Shown here: piece by piece, positions 51,446 through 58,751 of the stretch
Position numbering within the stretch: position 1 is the first letter of the stretch
Layout of the letters: every line of letters begins with the position of its first letter
DNA from: JBBQKG01 sp038326655
GTDB lineage: Bacteria; Actinomycetota; Thermoleophilia; Solirubrobacterales; JBBDJG01
DNA: 64,000 bases
Direction of reading: 5' to 3'
Assembly (NCBI GenBank): GCA_038326655.1
Contig: JBBQKG010000013.1
Location: 13,810-77,809 of the forward strand
The notes under the pieces: model-generated
The model's database searches: none
Told to the model about the DNA's origin: nothing
What the model saw: the letters and a program-made list of their open reading frames with translations, nothing else
Position numbers and translations under genes: made by a program

Positions 51446-53908
51446 ATGTCTCGATTCGCTGGCAGGCTGGCGGCGCTGGTGTTGGCCGCATGTTTCGTCC
51501 TCGGGATCAACGCGTCGCTGTCCTGGAGCGCCAGCTCACCGGACTTTGCCACCCCGGGAGGCGCCTTCAACGTCGATCCGCCTGGTCAGTTCGGCGGTTT
51601 CCCGCCGTTCCCCTCGTACGCCACCGATCAGCTGACCCTGTACGACTCGCTCACCCCGAAGTTCGACCAGGTGACCGATGCGGACCTGCCGAACTTCTTC
51701 AAGGAGAACGTGTTCGGGCTCGGCAGCAGCCCGTTGAAGCGGACCGAGTCGGTCCCGGGCCACCCCGATCTCTCGATCAAGCGGGACAAGTACGAGGTCG
51801 CCCACATCGATGCTCCGACGCGCGTCGACGTGATGTTCGGGATCGGCTACGTCACCGCCGAGGACCGGACCCTGTTGATGGACCAGGTGCGCGGACCCGG
51901 TCGGATCGCCGCTCTCGACGTGCCGGGCATCAGCCCGTTCTCGATCGGGCAGCTCAACCCGTTCCATCCATCGCAGGCGACGGAGGACTTCCTCGCCTCG
52001 CAGGCCGACGTGCTCCGGGGCCTCGGACCCGACGGGCAGCAGATCATCGACGACGTCGACAACTACGTCGCCGGCATCAACAGCTGGCGGACGCTGCACG
52101 GTGTCTCGGGACCGCTCTGGACGCGTAACGACGTGATCTCCGTGGCGGCGCTCTTCGGCGCGGTGTTCGGCAAGGGCGGCGGCGACGAGGCCCGGCGCTC
52201 GGAGCTGCTCTCGGCGCTCCAGGACCGGCTCGGCGACCGCCGGGGCCTGCAGGTCTGGAACGACCTGCGCGAGCAGAACGACTCGGAGGCGCCGGTCTCG
52301 GTCGACGGCAAGTTCCGCCAGCGGCACTCGACGCCGAACTTCAAGGGCAACTCGATCCTCGACGCCGCCAGCCTCGACAACGCGGCCTCGACGAGCTCGG
52401 CGGTCTCCCAGCAGGCCCAGCGGTCGGCGAGCAACGCGATCCTGGTCGGCAAGTCGCGCTCGGCCACAGGACACCCGCTGATGGTCGCCGGGCCGCAGGT
52501 GGGCTACAACTACCCGGGCAGCCTGTACGAGGTCGACGCGCACGGCGGCGGCATCGACGCCCGCGGCGTGAGCTTCCCTGGCTCCGCGCCGTACGTGGAA
52601 CTGGGGCGCGGCCAGGACTACTCGTGGAGCGCGACTTCGTCGCAGAGCGACAACATCGACATCTTCGCCGAAACGCTGTGCGGTGACGACACCCACTACC
52701 TCTTCAAGGGCCAGTGTCGCGCGATGACGACCTTCGACGCCGGCACGATCGGGTTCGGCAACACGCCGGTCACCTTCCACGAGACGGTGCATGGCCCCGT
52801 GATCGGCTACGCGACCGTGAAGGGCAAGCGCGTGGCGCTTGCCTCCCAGCGGAGCACCCGCGGCCGCGAGGTGGCAAGCGCGCTGGGCTTCGCGGACCTC
52901 AACAGCAACGAGGTCCACGACGTCCAGAGCTTCAACGACGCGGCGAACAAGATCGACTTCTCGTTCAACTGGTTCTACGCCGACAGCGACAACATCGCGA
53001 TGTTCTCGAGCGGGCGTCTGCCCGTCCGGCACCCGCAGGTCGACATGGGCCTGCCGACGAACGGCACCGGCAAGTACGAGTGGCGCGGTTTCATGACGGA
53101 GGACCAGCACCCACACGGCGTCGAGCCGAATGACGGGGTGATCACGAACTGGAACAACAAGCAGGCCGCCGGCTGGCAGGCAGCCGACGACAACTGGTCG
53201 TACGGCTCGATTCACCGCGAGCAGCTGCTGCACGACGCGGTGGACCGCGTGCAGACGCACACCCTGGGCTCCGTCGTGGCCGCGATGAACCGGGCCGCGA
53301 CCCAGGACCTGCGCGCGGCAAAGGTGATGCGCGGCATCTCCGCGGTGCTCGACGGCACCGCCGCCCCGAGCCCGCGCGACCAGCAGATGCTCGACCTGGT
53401 CGAGCAGTGGCGCTCGAGCGGCTCGAGCCGGCTCGACCGCGACAACGACGGGAAGATCGACGACCCTGGTGCGGCGATCATGGATAAGGCGTGGGACAAA
53501 ATTGCCGACGCGGTGATGAGCCCCGTGCTCGGGCCGCAGCTCGGCGAACTGGCCTCGCTGATCGGCCGCGACGATGCGTCCAACAATCAGGGCTCGTCGT
53601 ACATCTCGGGCTGGTACGGCTACGTCGACAAGGACCTGCGCCGACTCGCCCACCGCTCGGTCGCAGACGCCTTCACGACGCGGTTCTGCGGAGAGGGCGA
53701 CATCGTCGCCTGCCGCGCCTCGCTGTGGGGCGCGATCGACCAGGCCGGCAACGAGCTGGAGAGCCAGCAGGGCTCCAACCCGGCGAACTGGCGATCGAGC
53801 GCCACCGCCGAGCGCATCGTGTTCTCACCGGGCTTCCTGCCCAACACGATGCGCTGGACCAACCGGCCCACGTTCCAGCAGGCGATCTCGTACTCAGGTC
53901 ACCGCTAG
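51446..53908 (+). CDS. Secreted penicillin acylase-family Ntn hydrolase, 820 aa
   Basis: After a signal peptide (residues 1-about 29) come the alpha-chain region (VDVMFGIGYVTAEDRTLLMD), a spacer, and the autoproteolytic nucleophile Ser329 at the beta-chain start in SASNAILVGKSRSATGHPL, followed by GPQVGYNYPGSLYEVDAHGG and VTFHETVHGPVIG. This is the fold of penicillin G, glutaryl and acyl-homoserine-lactone acylases. A calcium-like DNDGKIDD loop lies near residue 665. Exported amide hydrolase; acyl amide substrate unknown (quorum-quenching is one option). The stop lies in the loop of a hairpin. Confidence 0.88.
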   Translation: MSRFAGRLAALVLAACFVLGINASLSWSASSPDFATPGGAFNVDPPGQFGGFPPFPSYATDQLTLYDSLTPKFDQVTDADLPNFFKENVFGLGSSPLKRTESVPGHPDLSIKRDKYEVAHIDAPTRVDVMFGIGYVTAEDRTLLMDQVRGPGRIAALDVPGISPFSIGQLNPFHPSQATEDFLASQADVLRGLGPDGQQIIDDVDNYVAGINSWRTLHGVSGPLWTRNDVISVAALFGAVFGKGGGDEARRSELLSALQDRLGDRRGLQVWNDLREQNDSEAPVSVDGKFRQRHSTPNFKGNSILDAASLDNAASTSSAVSQQAQRSASNAILVGKSRSATGHPLMVAGPQVGYNYPGSLYEVDAHGGGIDARGVSFPGSAPYVELGRGQDYSWSATSSQSDNIDIFAETLCGDDTHYLFKGQCRAMTTFDAGTIGFGNTPVTFHETVHGPVIGYATVKGKRVALASQRSTRGREVASALGFADLNSNEVHDVQSFNDAANKIDFSFNWFYADSDNIAMFSSGRLPVRHPQVDMGLPTNGTGKYEWRGFMTEDQHPHGVEPNDGVITNWNNKQAAGWQAADDNWSYGSIHREQLLHDAVDRVQTHTLGSVVAAMNRAATQDLRAAKVMRGISAVLDGTAAPSPRDQQMLDLVEQWRSSGSSRLDRDNDGKIDDPGAAIMDKAWDKIADAVMSPVLGPQLGELASLIGRDDASNNQGSSYISGWYGYVDKDLRRLAHRSVADAFTTRFCGEGDIVACRASLWGAIDQAGNELESQQGSNPANWRSSATAERIVFSPGFLPNTMRWTNRPTFQQAISYSGHR

Positions 53909-53926
53909 AAGCGGCGACCTGAGTAC
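53890..53926. terminator. Long hairpin overlapping the acylase stop codon
   Basis: GTACTCAGGTCACCGCT (53890-53906) and AGCGGCGACCTGAGTAC (53910-53926) form a 17-bp stem with a single mismatch; the loop AGA and the last stem base contain the TAG stop. It is followed by AGAAAGG and then another hairpin. No clear U-tract follows on the plus strand, so it may stabilise the mRNA 3' end or act as part of a bidirectional terminator array. Confidence 0.6.
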
Positions 53927-53959
53927 AGAAAGGCCGACGGTCTGCAAGCAGACCGTCGG
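53927..53959 (+). repeat. AGAAA-flanked palindromic element, copy 1
   Basis: AGAAAGG leads into CCGACGGTCTGC, loop AA, GCAGACCGTCGG: a perfect 12-bp stem (53934-53945 and 53948-53959) followed by GTTTGTGG. The flank, the stem start CC and the AA loop recur in the elements at 54052-54115 and 56127-56195 on the opposite strand, with unrelated stem bases. As a plus-strand hairpin followed by GTTTGT it could terminate the acylase transcript. Confidence 0.6.
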
Positions 53960-53977
53960 GTTTGTGGAGGGATGAGC

Positions 53978-54016
53978 TATTCGAGGGACGGCCGAAGGAT
54001 GGCCGTCCCTCGAATA
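53978..54016. repeat. Perfect 16-bp inverted repeat
   Basis: TATTCGAGGGACGGCC (53978-53993) and GGCCGTCCCTCGAATA (54001-54016) form a perfect 16-bp stem with the 7-base loop GAAGGAT. No T-tract follows. It does not share the AGAAA/AA-loop pattern of its neighbours. It lies in a 212-base gap between acylase and esterase genes that holds five palindromes in all. Confidence 0.6.
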
Positions 54017-54051
54017 CGAGCGAAGCAAGGGCCGCTCGTCCCGCCACGAAC

Positions 54052-54115
54052 CCTCCGATCGCCTTGGCGATCGGAGGCAATTTCTCGATCGCTTTGGCGA
54101 TCGGAGGCAATTTCT
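54052..54115 (-). repeat. Tandem pair of 30-bp palindromic units, copy 2
   Basis: A perfect 12-bp stem with a TT loop (54052-54063 and 54066-54077; CCTCCGATCGCC arm) is followed by CAATTTCT. The 30-base unit 54056-54085 is repeated directly at 54086-54115 with one change (C to T beside the loop); the second unit forms a shorter stem. Read on the minus strand, each is AGAAATTG then CCTCCGATCGCC, matching the layout of the copy at 53927 and 56127. The esterase ATG follows 5 bases after the second unit. Confidence 0.65.
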
Positions 54116-54120
54116 AAGAT

Positions 54121-54768
54121 ATGCGGATGCCGGCGCTCGAGCGGTTCCCGCACCGCATCCGTCCCGCCCGCGGTGAGCCGGAGGGCGTGCTGGTCCTGCT
54201 GCACGGACGCGGCACCGACGAGCACGACCTCTTCCCCCTGCTCGACATCCTCGATCCGGAGGCGCGGCTCGTCGGCGTCACCCCGCGCGCTCCGCTGTCG
54301 CTGCCGCCCGGCGGCGCGCACTGGTACGTGATCCGTGAGGTCGGCCATCCGGATCCGGAGACCTTCTTCGCCAGCTACGGAGCGCTGGGCGAGTGGCTCG
54401 ACGCGCTCCCGGCAGAGCTCGGCGTGGACGGAGGCCGCAGCGTCATCGGCGGCTTTTCCCAGGGCGCCGTGATTGCCTATGCGCTCGCGCTCGGCGCGGG
54501 CCGTCCGCGCCCGGACGCCCTGATCGCGCTGAGCGGGTTCATCCCGACGGTCGAGGGCTTCGCGCTCGACCTGTCGGGCCCCACGCGCCCGTGGGTCGCG
54601 ATCGGACACGGTGTCTACGACCCGGTGATCAGCGTCGAGTTCTCCCGGGCGGCACGCGATCTCCTGACCCGTGATGGCTTCGAAGTGGTCTACCGCGAGT
54701 CGCCGATGGCGCACTCCGTCGATCCGGAGTTCCTCGCAGAGCTGGCCGGCCGGCTGGCTGCCGGGTAG
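54121..54768 (+). CDS. Carboxylesterase/phospholipase-type alpha/beta hydrolase, 215 aa
   Basis: Compact esterase of the phospholipase/carboxylesterase family with VLVLLHGRGTDEHDL (oxyanion region), nucleophile Ser113 in GGFSQGAVIAY, Asp167 in GHGVYDPVIS and His198 in PMAHSVDP; the catalytic triad is complete. No signal peptide, so cytoplasmic. Its start is 5 bases after a tandem hairpin repeat (54052-54115) whose GGAGG could serve as a ribosome site. It ends 3 bases before the convergent VOC gene. Confidence 0.88.
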   Translation: MRMPALERFPHRIRPARGEPEGVLVLLHGRGTDEHDLFPLLDILDPEARLVGVTPRAPLSLPPGGAHWYVIREVGHPDPETFFASYGALGEWLDALPAELGVDGGRSVIGGFSQGAVIAYALALGAGRPRPDALIALSGFIPTVEGFALDLSGPTRPWVAIGHGVYDPVISVEFSRAARDLLTRDGFEVVYRESPMAHSVDPEFLAELAGRLAAG

Positions 54769-54771
54769 CCG

Positions 54772-55242
54772 CTATCCGAGCAGCTCGTCCAGGTTCCCCG
54801 GGCGCAGCCGCTCCTTCGCGACGTCGTCGGGGGCGTATGACTGCGCGATCTGGATCAGCGTCCCGTGCGACTTCGAGGGCCGCAGGAACGCCTCCTTCCA
54901 GTGCGGATTGTCGATGTTGACGTCGACCAGCTCGAATCCCTGGCCACGGAGGTGGGCGATCGCATGCTCGATGTCGTCGGTCTTGAAGGTGACATGGTGC
55001 AGTCCCTCGCCACGGGAGTCGAGGAACTTGGTGAGGAAGCCCTCCCCGAGGGGCTCGAGCAGCTCGACCTTGCCGCCGCCGGGATACCGCAGCTGAATCC
55101 ATCGCCAGACGTCGCGTTCGTCCCCGCCCATCAGGTACTCGCCGCCGAGGCCGTCCCGGAAGAGCCGCAGCGCGGGCTTGAGCGAGCGCAGCGCGACGGC
55201 GACGTGGTCGAACTCGAAATTCGGCGTCGAGCCCGCTGTCAA
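54772..55242 (-). CDS. VOC protein, methylmalonyl-CoA epimerase-like, 156 aa
   Basis: Matches the epimerase type of VOC proteins: FDHVAVALRSLKPALRLF, GGKVELLEPLGEGFLTKFL, GEGLHHVTFKTDDIEHAIAHL and the closing LIQIAQ strand, with His, Glu and His ligands in the expected places. No methylmalonyl-CoA mutase is in the window, so another acyl-CoA or keto substrate is possible. TTG 55242 overlaps the preceding gene's stop (TTGA) and starts directly before the fold; no ATG or GTG is available that close. Confidence 0.8.
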   Translation of the reverse strand: MTAGSTPNFEFDHVAVALRSLKPALRLFRDGLGGEYLMGGDERDVWRWIQLRYPGGGKVELLEPLGEGFLTKFLDSRGEGLHHVTFKTDDIEHAIAHLRGQGFELVDVNIDNPHWKEAFLRPSKSHGTLIQIAQSYAPDDVAKERLRPGNLDELLG

Positions 55243-55985
55243 GTCGGGCCCCGCTCGCGCGCCCGGCTGAGTGCCGACGCGATCCCCTCGCGCCACGGCT
55301 CGCCGTGCCCGAACAACAGGGTGCCCTCGAGCCCGTCGAGCTTCCCGAGCGACTCGAGCGCCTGCTTCGAGCTGATCCCGAAGGCGGCCGGCAGCAACTG
55401 GGGCCCCCTGTCGCCGGTGAGTGGATTCAACGAGCACAGCTCATCGCCCGCGACCACCACGCCGTGGTCCGGGAGATCGAAGACACAATGGCCGAGTGTG
55501 TGGCCGGGGGTGTGGAGCACACGCGGCCGCCCCGGCAGGTCGAGCACATCTCCGTCGCTGAAGGTGGTCACGTGAGCGATGTGGGGGGGACGCATGCTGC
55601 CACTGCGAGCCAGCTCCCAGATGATCCTGTAGGCCATGCCGTGCCGGAGGTAGGGAAGCATCGAGCGCTCCCGTTTCGGCTGCTTGCCTGAGCGCGCAAG
55701 CTCCTCGTCGGCCTCGTGCACGAAGACGGGGATTCCTGCCTCGGCGCGCAGCATCTCCGCGATGCCGGTGTGGTCGCCGTGAGCGTGGGTCAGCACCACC
55801 GCGCGCACGTCTGAGAGCTCCCGCCCGAGCACTGTGAGCGCAGCGTCCAGCATCGGCCGGTGACGCGGCAGGCCGGCGTCGATGACGGTCAGACCGTCCT
55901 CGGCCTCGACGAGGTACCAGTTGACCAGAGGCGTCCCGAGGCGGTGGACGCGTGGGGCCACCTCGGGCGTCACGATCTGCTCCAC
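55239..55985 (-). CDS. Metallo-beta-lactamase-fold hydrolase (glyoxalase II-like), 248 aa
   Basis: Zinc motif VVLTHAHGDHTG gives H67, H69, D71 and H72; HTPGHTLGHCVF, GDELCS and the terminal LLFGHGEPW supply the remaining ligands. This fits the MBL-fold thioesterase/hydrolase group. GTG 55985 is chosen because it starts the domain; a longer in-frame start at 56048 adds only an Arg-rich leader. Coupled to the following VOC gene by overlap, so the two may act on the same thioester or hydroxyacid pathway, which is inference. Confidence 0.82.
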   Translation of the reverse strand: MEQIVTPEVAPRVHRLGTPLVNWYLVEAEDGLTVIDAGLPRHRPMLDAALTVLGRELSDVRAVVLTHAHGDHTGIAEMLRAEAGIPVFVHEADEELARSGKQPKRERSMLPYLRHGMAYRIIWELARSGSMRPPHIAHVTTFSDGDVLDLPGRPRVLHTPGHTLGHCVFDLPDHGVVVAGDELCSLNPLTGDRGPQLLPAAFGISSKQALESLGKLDGLEGTLLFGHGEPWREGIASALSRARERGPT

Positions 55986-56126
55986 GCGCCGAGGCGCAGC
56001 TCGTGAGAGCGCTCGGCGATCCCGGACGACCCCGCCCCGATCACGCAAGCCCGCTCCCCTGCACCGAGCTGAAAACGCTCCCCGCTCATTCGGAAAGCAA
56101 TCCTAACCTCGTCCCGCGGAGCAACC

Positions 56127-56195
56127 CCATGAGGTTGCTTGCAACCTCATGGGCACTTTCTCTGAGGTTGCCTGCAACCTCATGGGCACTTTCTC
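56127..56195 (-). repeat. Tandem pair of 33-bp palindromic units, copy 3
   Basis: Unit 1 is 56130-56162, unit 2 is 56163-56195; they are directly adjacent and identical except one T/C in the loop. Each holds the stem TGAGGTTGC/GCAACCTCA; unit 1 extends to 12-13 bp with CCATG/CATGG, loop TT. Each ends GGGCACTTTCTC. On the minus strand this is GAGAAAGTG then CCCATGAGGTTGC, loop AA, the same layout as the elements near 54 kb. Part of unit 2 codes for the last residues and stop of the lysyl-oxidase-like gene. Confidence 0.65.
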
Positions 56196-56965
56196 GTTCG
56201 GCTGCCCCACGGCAGCCGAACAACCCGTTGCGAGTCGTTGTTCCCCTCGTTCGACTCGAAGACGTGGTTTTTCGGATCGGCGCGGTGCACGTAGGCGAAG
56301 CAGCCACGGAGGCCCGTCACGTCGATCCATTGCTGGTGATAGGTCGAGGGGTAGATGTCCGACCAGCCCACCGACGTGCCGAGCGTCACCCGGCGCCTCC
56401 CCGGGTCCTGGCTGCAGCTCGGGAAGATCCGGAAGCGTGGCGAGCCCTTGCCGGGCTTGGTGTGCACCAGGTCGCGCAGGCAGTAGTAGACCTTCGGGCC
56501 GGTCCGCACGAGCTGTACGCGGTGCCCGGTGGCGTCCACCGACCACAGCTCGAACCGGGCTGCGTCGCGGAACTTCCAGTAGTGGCCCTGGCCGGGGATC
56601 GCCTTCCAGTAGAGCTCCGCGCCGGTCTTCAGCACCAGCTGTGACCCGTCCACGCGATAGATGTGCTGCCGGGCGGTCATCTCGTCCCGGCTTGTGCGCC
56701 GGCCGCGAAACATGACGGGGCCCAACCCGCGGCTCTTCACGTTGTTGGTCGCGCGCAGCAGCACGTGTCCGTGCGGCGTGCGCTGGACGTACATGTCGGC
56801 CGGCTTGCCCATCTCGAGGTCGGGACAGCGAAGCTTCGGGGCCTCGGGGCCGAGACAGGGGTTCGCGACGGGGGGCGCCTCTGGCGCCGAGGGAGCGGCG
56901 GGCGCCGCCGGCCCGGTTGCGAGCAGCGCGAATGCCAGCGCGGTGAGGGCGGTCCGAGCTCGCAT
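56180..56965 (-). CDS. Secreted lysyl oxidase-like protein with altered metal site, 261 aa
   Basis: Signal peptide (residues 1-about 24), then a lysyl-oxidase-like domain recognisable by GHYWKFRDAARFELWSVD, KVYYCLRD, GWSDIYPSTYHQQWIDVTG and FESNEGNND. In copper-dependent lysyl oxidases a His-x-His/HWHF cluster binds copper; here the matching spot is GHYWKF, with one His replaced by Lys and another position Tyr, so copper chemistry may be lost. Its last residues and stop lie in a hairpin-and-repeat array. Possible structural role at the cell surface. Confidence 0.75.
   Translation of the reverse strand: MRARTALTALAFALLATGPAAPAAPSAPEAPPVANPCLGPEAPKLRCPDLEMGKPADMYVQRTPHGHVLLRATNNVKSRGLGPVMFRGRRTSRDEMTARQHIYRVDGSQLVLKTGAELYWKAIPGQGHYWKFRDAARFELWSVDATGHRVQLVRTGPKVYYCLRDLVHTKPGKGSPRFRIFPSCSQDPGRRRVTLGTSVGWSDIYPSTYHQQWIDVTGLRGCFAYVHRADPKNHVFESNEGNNDSQRVVRLPWGSRTRKCP
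56196..56221. terminator. Perfect 11-bp hairpin at the 3' end of the lysyl-oxidase-like gene
   Basis: GTTCGGCTGCC (56196-56206), loop CCAC, GGCAGCCGAAC (56211-56221). It lies inside the last codons (VRLPWGSRT) of the minus-strand gene and is followed on that strand by GAGAAAGTGCC and the tandem palindromes, so the gene ends in a chain of three hairpins. Terminator or mRNA-stabilising role is likely. Confidence 0.5.
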
Positions 56966-56977
56966 GCGCGCGGAAGC

Positions 56978-57439
56978 CTAGATCACGTCCCCTAGCAGCG
57001 CCTCGGTCGCCTCCCGTCTGAAGTCGAAGATCCGCCGGAGATCGCGCCGCACGAAGGCCACATGGGCGAGCGCGCCGAGCGGCCCGACCGGCAGCGCGTA
57101 GCGCACGCGGTCTTCGATCAGGGTGCCGCCCTCGACCGGGGTGAACGAGTGCGTGTGCTCCCACAGCGAGTAGGGCCCACTCCGCTGCACGTCCACGAAG
57201 CGGCGGGCCGGCTCCCACTCGACGATCTCCGTGGTCCACCGGATCGGGACTCGGTGGAGCGTGAGGCTGTACTGGATCAGCGCGCCCGGCCGGAGCAGCA
57301 GCGAGTCGTCGGTCAAGATGCGGAAGCGAAGCCACGGGGGCGTCATGCGCTCAAGGTTGCGGAGGTCGCCGAAGGCCGCGAAGGCCTCGTTCGGCGGGAC
57401 CGCCACCCGCTGGCCGCGCTCGAGCAGGTGGACGCGCAT
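56978..57439 (-). CDS. SRPBCC (polyketide cyclase/START-like) family protein, 153 aa
   Basis: One helix-grip domain: RVAVPPNEAFAAFGDLRNLE at the start, IQYSLTLHRVPIRWTTEIVE in the middle strands and a long C-terminal helix (FVRRDLRRIFDFRREATEAL). Similar to ligand-binding SRPBCC proteins that accompany oxygenases and dehydrogenases. It shares one base with the MpaB-like gene stop (TGATG), so the two are co-translated. Ligand unknown. Confidence 0.82.
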   Translation of the reverse strand: MRVHLLERGQRVAVPPNEAFAAFGDLRNLERMTPPWLRFRILTDDSLLLRPGALIQYSLTLHRVPIRWTTEIVEWEPARRFVDVQRSGPYSLWEHTHSFTPVEGGTLIEDRVRYALPVGPLGALAHVAFVRRDLRRIFDFRREATEALLGDVI

Positions 57440-58287
57440 CAGGCCGCGCGAGATGCGCGCGCCGGCGCGCCGGCGGGCTCGCCCCTCGCCGCCGGGACCA
57501 GCCGCAGCCGCTCCGGGACGACCGGGACGATCACGCGCTTGACGTACTCGGCGCCGCCGGCCACGAGCGCCCGCCGGAGCCACGCGGGCGGCAGCCGGAG
57601 GAACCCGTACTGGTCCCGGATCGGGGCCGGCAGCAGCGCGACCGTGATGAAGTTGACCGTCTCGACCAGCGGCCGCAGATAGAGCGGGAGGGGAGGCTCG
57701 AGCACGATCTCCCGGGCCCGCGTGCGAGCCCAGGGAGTGACCGCGAGCTTTCCGCTCTCGAGCATCTCCCGTCCGTAGCCACGCAGGCCCGCGAGGCCGC
57801 GCGGCATGTCGCGCTCGCGGAGGCCGAACAACCTTCCGACCACCCGGTAGTCGGCCCAGAACCGCCCCTCGGCGTCATCGTCGAGCGGGCCCACGTACAT
57901 GCGGTACACGACCACCGCGCTGTCCACGAGCGTGTACAGGATCCACATCAAGAGCTCTGGGTCGTTCGCGCGGTAGGGCGTGCCGGCCGCGTACGGGCCG
58001 GCCCGCTGCGCGATGCGGCCGCTCACGCGGCGGTGCATAGACCGCACGTGCCTGGTAGTGCGGTCGGCGTCGGCACGGGAGCCGAACGTGACCGTGCTCA
58101 TCGCCTCGGCGGTGCGGGCCAGGCGCTCGTAGGGCCGGTCCAGCGCGCCCGTGTGCGCGAGCAGGCCGGCCACCGCGAGCGGATGCGCGGCCTGCATCAG
58201 CAGTGCACGTGGCCCCGCGAGCGCAAGCGCGCGCTCGCGATACACACGCCGGATCACCGAGTCGTCAGTGAAGTACCCGCTGGCCAT
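57439..58287 (-). CDS. MpaB/DUF2236-type oxygenase, 282 aa
   Basis: Recognised by the N-terminal helix pair with RALLMQAAHPLAVAGLLAHT, the heme/metal-region histidines (RTTRHVRSMHRRVSG) and PELLMWILYTLVDSAVVVYR. MpaB-family members are oxygenases in actinobacteria and fungi; a related Streptomyces protein (Lcp) cleaves rubber polyisoprene, but no substrate can be set here. Immediately followed by a co-translated SRPBCC protein, a plausible ligand-handling partner. Confidence 0.82.
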   Translation of the reverse strand: MASGYFTDDSVIRRVYRERALALAGPRALLMQAAHPLAVAGLLAHTGALDRPYERLARTAEAMSTVTFGSRADADRTTRHVRSMHRRVSGRIAQRAGPYAAGTPYRANDPELLMWILYTLVDSAVVVYRMYVGPLDDDAEGRFWADYRVVGRLFGLRERDMPRGLAGLRGYGREMLESGKLAVTPWARTRAREIVLEPPLPLYLRPLVETVNFITVALLPAPIRDQYGFLRLPPAWLRRALVAGGAEYVKRVIVPVVPERLRLVPAARGEPAGAPARASRAA

Positions 58288-58321
58288 ACCGAAGGGGTAC
58301 GAACAAGCCCAGGTGCGTGGA

Positions 58322-58717
58322 TCAAGAAGACGCGGCGGCGAGCTTCGCGCCCATCGCGTCCCGGAGCGCTGTCGCCGCCGAGTACGGACGCACCATCACG
58401 GTCAGCTCGGTCACGCGCCCGTCCGGCCCGTGGCGCAGGTAGTCGATGCCCTCCAGCTGGCGGTCGCCCACGCGTGCACGAAAGATCAGGCAGGTCGAAG
58501 GGCCGCTGGAGCCCTCGCCCTGCAGTTCGTCCAGGTACTCGAAGTCCTCGAACACCTGCGTGACCAGCGACAGGAGCGCGATTACCGCGTCGCGACCTTC
58601 GTAGGGGCGGAAGACGACCGGGCTCTTGAAGGTCACGTCCGGGTGGAGCGCAGCCGCCATCGCCTCGACGTCGCGAGCTTTGACCGCCTGGCGGAATGCA
58701 CCGGCCACGGGTCCCAC
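58322..58717 (-). CDS. SnoaL/NTF2-like protein, 131 aa
   Basis: Single NTF2-like domain: AFRQAVKARDVEAMAAALHP, the SPVVFRPYEGRDAVIALLSL segment, and the closing GIDYLRHGPDGRVTELTVMV. GTG 58717. It is the third NTF2-fold gene in the window (with 40.3 and 43.2 kb), all unrelated in sequence. Function unknown. Confidence 0.78.
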   Translation of the reverse strand: MGPVAGAFRQAVKARDVEAMAAALHPDVTFKSPVVFRPYEGRDAVIALLSLVTQVFEDFEYLDELQGEGSSGPSTCLIFRARVGDRQLEGIDYLRHGPDGRVTELTVMVRPYSAATALRDAMGAKLAAASS

Positions 58718-58751
58718 CCTACCGATTTCCGTGCCGGTTTCCGGGCGCCGG

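Noticed and set aside
54052..54115. CRISPR-like repeats
   Set aside because: Two directly adjacent units without spacers and with palindromes; no cas genes nearby.
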